Assembly (NCBI GenBank): GCA_002010365.1
Contig: MTNL01000188.1
Span: 1-7,330 of the forward strand
DNA: 7,330 bases
From: Candidatus Acetothermia bacterium JdFR-50
GTDB lineage: Bacteria > Bipolaricaulota > Bipolaricaulia > Bipolaricaulales > Bipolaricaulaceae
Direction: 5' to 3'
Positions 5,112-7,330 of the stretch are shown here, in pieces. The stretch's first letter is position 1. Each line of letters starts with the position of its first letter. A program made the translations under genes and the position numbers. The notes under the pieces are model-generated. The model searched no databases. It saw only the letters and a program-made list of their open reading frames with translations, and was not told where the DNA came from.

Positions 5112-6650
5112 TTACTCCTCCCGCCAGCACTCGTACCAAAAGACCACGTGCGGGTAGGCGGGGTTGTCCACGTAGCCCTTGAGGGAGGTGCGCTTGGCCC
5201 GCGCATATTTGAGGTCGTAGATGGCCACGCCGGGCGCCTCCTCCATCAGGATATTCTGCGCCTCGACGTAGAGGTTGATCGCCTCCGTCCGGTCGATCCC
5301 CGCGAGCTCTTCCGCGCGGGCGATGAGCTCGTCGAAAACCGGATTGCTGTAGTAGGTGAAGTTGAACAGGATCTCATCCCTGGTACCGAACATCTCCCGC
5401 AGGAAGCTGTGGGGGTGTGGGTAATCGGGCCACCAGTAGAAGAGGAAGATGTCCTGTCGCTTCGTGGGGTCGGGGGCCTGTCCGAGCTCCACCTGGGCCT
5501 CCCATGGCATCCCCCGGATTTCCAACTCGATCCCCAGCTCGGCCAATGTGGACTTCCACAGCTCCGCCACTCGGCGCTCGTCCTCGTCCCCGGCCACGTG
5601 GGTGAGGAGGAGCTTGAACCCTCCCTCGGGGTAGCCGGCCTGGGCCAAGTAGAACCTCGCCGCCTCGAGGCTGTAGGTATATTGCTTCACTCGGTCGGAA
5701 TAACCCCAGAGTCCATAGGGGACGACCCCTCGGGACTGGCGGGCGTAGCCGAACCTCACCCCTTCGATGATGTCCTGATAGGGGATGGTGTAGGCCAGGG
5801 CCCGTCGCACGAGGACGTTGTCCAACGGCGGCTTCTGGGTATTGAACAGGGCGAGCAGGTTCTGGAACGAGGGGGTGGTCACGATCTCCACCTCAGGATT
5901 GTCCTTCAGGGCCTCGATCTCGGTTATGGGGAGCATGTTGGTGTAATCGGCAGTGCCCGCCTCGAGCATCAGCCTACGGGTGGAGGGCTCCGGCACCACC
6001 TTGAAGATCACCTTGTCGAAGTGCTTCCCCTCCCAGCCACGCCAGTAATCGTCGAATTTCTTCAAGATGAGGTAATCCCCGGGCTTCCACGCCTCCACCG
6101 TGTAGGGGCCGGTGCCGGAGTCGTTGCCGGCGGCGAACCATTCGTGATCGGAATACTCGGGGTCGAAAACGAAGGCCGCGTAAGCCCCGGAGGCGATCAG
6201 GTCCAAGGGGGCGGGGTATTTGAGGTGGAAACGGACGGTGTACCGGTCCACCACCTCGATCTCCTCCACCGGGGCCCAGATATAAGAGGCTCCCATCCCG
6301 CGCTCGATGGTGCGCTCGATGGAGAACTTCACCGCCTCGGCGGTGAGCTCGTTGCCGGTGTGGAATTTCACTCCCTTCCGGAGGTAGAAGGTCCAGGTAA
6401 GCCCATCGGCTGATTTCTCGTAGCTTTCGGCGAGCACCGGTTGGAAGGAATCGGTGAGGGGATCGTAACGGATGAGCTGCTCATACATGTTGTTCATGGC
6501 GATGATCTCGTTGGAATAGGTGTCGCTGGGATCCCAGAATATCATCACTTCGCTGTTGTAAACGTAAACCGCCACATTGGGTTGGGCGCCCAAACCCCAA
6601 AGGCCGAACGCCACGATGCCGAACAACGCCAAAAGAAATGCCCTGCTCAT
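5112..6650 (-). CDS. Periplasmic solute-binding protein of a peptide-type ABC importer (family 5)
   Basis: The 512-aa product starts at ATG 6650-6648, chosen because AAGGAGGTGA lies seven bases upstream and a signal peptide begins right there. Longer upstream extension is unsupported. Residues 1-22 (MSRAFLLALFGIVAFGLWGLGA) form a Sec signal with likely signal peptidase I cleavage at GLGA-Q. There is no lipobox cysteine, so the mature protein is probably free in a periplasm. The body carries SBP_bac_5 (Pfam PF00496) features: YEQLIRYDPLTDSFQPVLAE, then SADGLTWTFYLRKGVKFHTG with the family's W-x-F-x-L-R-x-G-V-x-F-H pattern, GTGPYTVEAWKPGDYLIL, and PLDNVLVRRALAYTIPYQDI. It captures the substrate and delivers it to the permeases encoded immediately downstream. 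Family members bind peptides, nickel chelates, sugars and other compounds, so the ligand is open. Gene order suggests a hydantoin-like or amino-acid-derived ligand, which is inference only. Confidence 0.92.
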   Translation of the reverse strand: MSRAFLLALFGIVAFGLWGLGAQPNVAVYVYNSEVMIFWDPSDTYSNEIIAMNNMYEQLIRYDPLTDSFQPVLAESYEKSADGLTWTFYLRKGVKFHTGNELTAEAVKFSIERTIERGMGASYIWAPVEEIEVVDRYTVRFHLKYPAPLDLIASGAYAAFVFDPEYSDHEWFAAGNDSGTGPYTVEAWKPGDYLILKKFDDYWRGWEGKHFDKVIFKVVPEPSTRRLMLEAGTADYTNMLPITEIEALKDNPEVEIVTTPSFQNLLALFNTQKPPLDNVLVRRALAYTIPYQDIIEGVRFGYARQSRGVVPYGLWGYSDRVKQYTYSLEAARFYLAQAGYPEGGFKLLLTHVAGDEDERRVAELWKSTLAELGIELEIRGMPWEAQVELGQAPDPTKRQDIFLFYWWPDYPHPHSFLREMFGTRDEILFNFTYYSNPVFDELIARAEELAGIDRTEAINLYVEAQNILMEEAPGVAIYDLKYARAKRTSLKGYVDNPAYPHVVFWYECWREE

Positions 6651-6706
6651 CCGGATTTCACCTCCTTTTTCATTGTACAGCGGGATGTATCCCGGACCAC
6701 CTCCTT
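6651..6706 (-). promoter_or_regulatory. Leader between racemase and binding-protein genes with two Shine-Dalgarno copies and a hairpin
   Basis: The 56-nt gap contains the working ribosome binding site of the binding-protein gene (AAGGAGGTGA, followed by AATCCGG). It also holds a near copy right after the racemase stop codon (AAGGAGGTGGTCCGG, 6706-6692). Between them CGGGAT-GT-ATCCCG (6681-6694) is an inverted repeat that can form a short hairpin. No sensible reading frame starts at the normal distance from the first copy, so it may be a duplication relic or a ribosome standby site. Confidence 0.4.
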
Positions 6707-7330
6707 TCAGTAACCCATGAGTTTTTCGGGCGAAGGGGGAAGGTAGGTGCCGCCGCGCCGATGGTGTAGGCCCAGGGAAACCAAAAGTTCCGCCAGCTTC
6801 AGCGCCGCCGCCGCGGGCTCGATCACAGGAACCGACAATTCCTTTCGCACTGCTTGGGCCAACGCCGCCATCCCGGTGCACCCCAAAACGATCACCTCCG
6901 CCCCGTCCCGGGAGATGGCTTCCTTGGCGGCGGAGACGATGGCCTCCACCGTTCGCTCGGGACGGCGCTCGAGCTCAAGCACCGGGATCTCTATCCCGAT
7001 AGCGGATGCCAAGCGACGCTCGACCCCCAATTTGAGCGCCTGTAACTCCACCCAGGAGGCGGTGTTAGGTAAGACGGATATAACGGAGAATTTATGGCCC
7101 AGGTGCAATGCGATGGACATCGCGGCTTCCGCCGGGCCCACTATCACCTTATCCGTGACTTCCCGGGCCGCTTCCACCGCGGGATCGGCGAAGCAGTTTA
7201 TCACGATGGCGTCCACTGCGGGAGCGTGCTCCTTGACGATCTCCAAGATCTCGGGTGCCGCGTAGGCAACGTCGTGAAATGTCTCGATGGAAGCTGGCCC
7301 CCTTGGCAGGTTCACCACCGAAAGCTCGGT
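6707..7330 (-). CDS. Asp/Glu/hydantoin racemase family protein, 5' end beyond the window
   Basis: The frame is open to the right edge (it begins TELSVVNLPRGPASIET), so the true start lies beyond 7330. Roughly 25-35 N-terminal residues, including the usual INPNTS-type strand, are probably missing. The GTG at 7318 is internal and should not be taken as the start. The 207 visible residues show the PRGPASIE motif and both catalytic-cysteine motifs of the Asp/Glu racemase superfamily (Pfam PF01177): INCFADPAVEAAREV and VLGCTGMAALA. These two cysteines act as the acid/base pair in racemases of this fold. The GPAEAAM and GHKFSVISVLPNT segments match the hydantoin-racemase branch. Some relatives act on hydantoins, others are isomerases or decarboxylases, so the exact reaction is open. 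Cytoplasmic. It is the first visible gene of the minus-strand operon, 56 nt before the binding-protein gene, and ends at TGA 6709-6707. Confidence 0.82.
   Translation of the reverse strand, partial: TELSVVNLPRGPASIETFHDVAYAAPEILEIVKEHAPAVDAIVINCFADPAVEAAREVTDKVIVGPAEAAMSIALHLGHKFSVISVLPNTASWVELQALKLGVERRLASAIGIEIPVLELERRPERTVEAIVSAAKEAISRDGAEVIVLGCTGMAALAQAVRKELSVPVIEPAAAALKLAELLVSLGLHHRRGGTYLPPSPEKLMGY

Noticed and set aside
5148..6413. 421-codon plus-strand open frame antisense to the binding-protein gene
   Set aside because: It is a by-product of GC-rich codon use. Its His/Gly/Val-rich sequence matches no family, and the opposite strand is a clear binding protein.
6671..6673. Tiny 8-codon minus-strand frame (starting MKKEVKSG) overlapping the binding-protein start
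   Set aside because: Its start is about 23 nt from the nearest upstream ribosome binding site, too far for normal initiation, and the sequence mostly reads the Shine-Dalgarno itself.
6672..6677. TACAAT on the minus strand as a -10 for a private binding-protein promoter
   Set aside because: No TTGACA-like -35 occurs 16-18 nt upstream. An isolated -10 hexamer is not enough.
6651..6881. Upstream extension of the solute-binding protein into the racemase gene
   Set aside because: It would bury the signal peptide. ATG 6650 has an ideal ribosome binding site and begins a clear signal sequence.

Overview
The window reads as chromosomal DNA from a GC-rich, probably anaerobic, diderm bacterium. The first codons of an A-type flavodiiron protein argue for anaerobiosis. 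The solute-binding protein has a plain Sec signal peptide with no lipobox cysteine, which fits a periplasm behind an outer membrane. Protein composition (many Glu, Arg and Leu) hints at thermophily. The phylum cannot be fixed from sequence alone; a candidate phylum such as Bipolaricaulota is only a guess.

Left part (1-843), minus strand: the start of a flavodiiron protein gene (72 down to 1, running off the window) has a recognisable promoter whose -10 lies inside a 15-nt dyad. Upstream of it (143-747) is an uncharacterised gene with one clear -1 frameshift. Its restored product would be about 201 aa and looks remotely ADP-ribosyltransferase-like at its N-terminus. It is divergent from an archaeal-type (STAND-like) ATPase with a C-terminal winged helix on the plus strand (844-2016). 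The 96-nt divergent spacer carries four GCCA/TGGC half-sites phased exactly 8 nt apart.

Middle (1997-2072): a convergent junction with a 14-bp perfect hairpin that encloses the ATPase stop codon in its loop, then a second stem-loop.

Right part (2073-7330), all minus strand and closely packed, looks like one operon in the order: Asp/Glu/hydantoin-racemase family protein (5' end beyond the window), peptide-type ABC solute-binding protein, DppB-like permease, DppC-like permease, and a DUF917 protein (the family now linked to S-methylthiohydantoin desulfurase). The two permeases overlap by ATGA, and the DUF917 gene follows the DppC-like gene after 10 nt. A 29-nt palindrome separates the binding-protein gene from the permeases and probably sets their relative expression. 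Neither the ABC ATPases (DppD/DppF type) nor a hydantoinase is in the window. The combination suggests uptake and breakdown of a hydantoin-like or other cyclic amide compound, but the substrate is inferred from gene company only.
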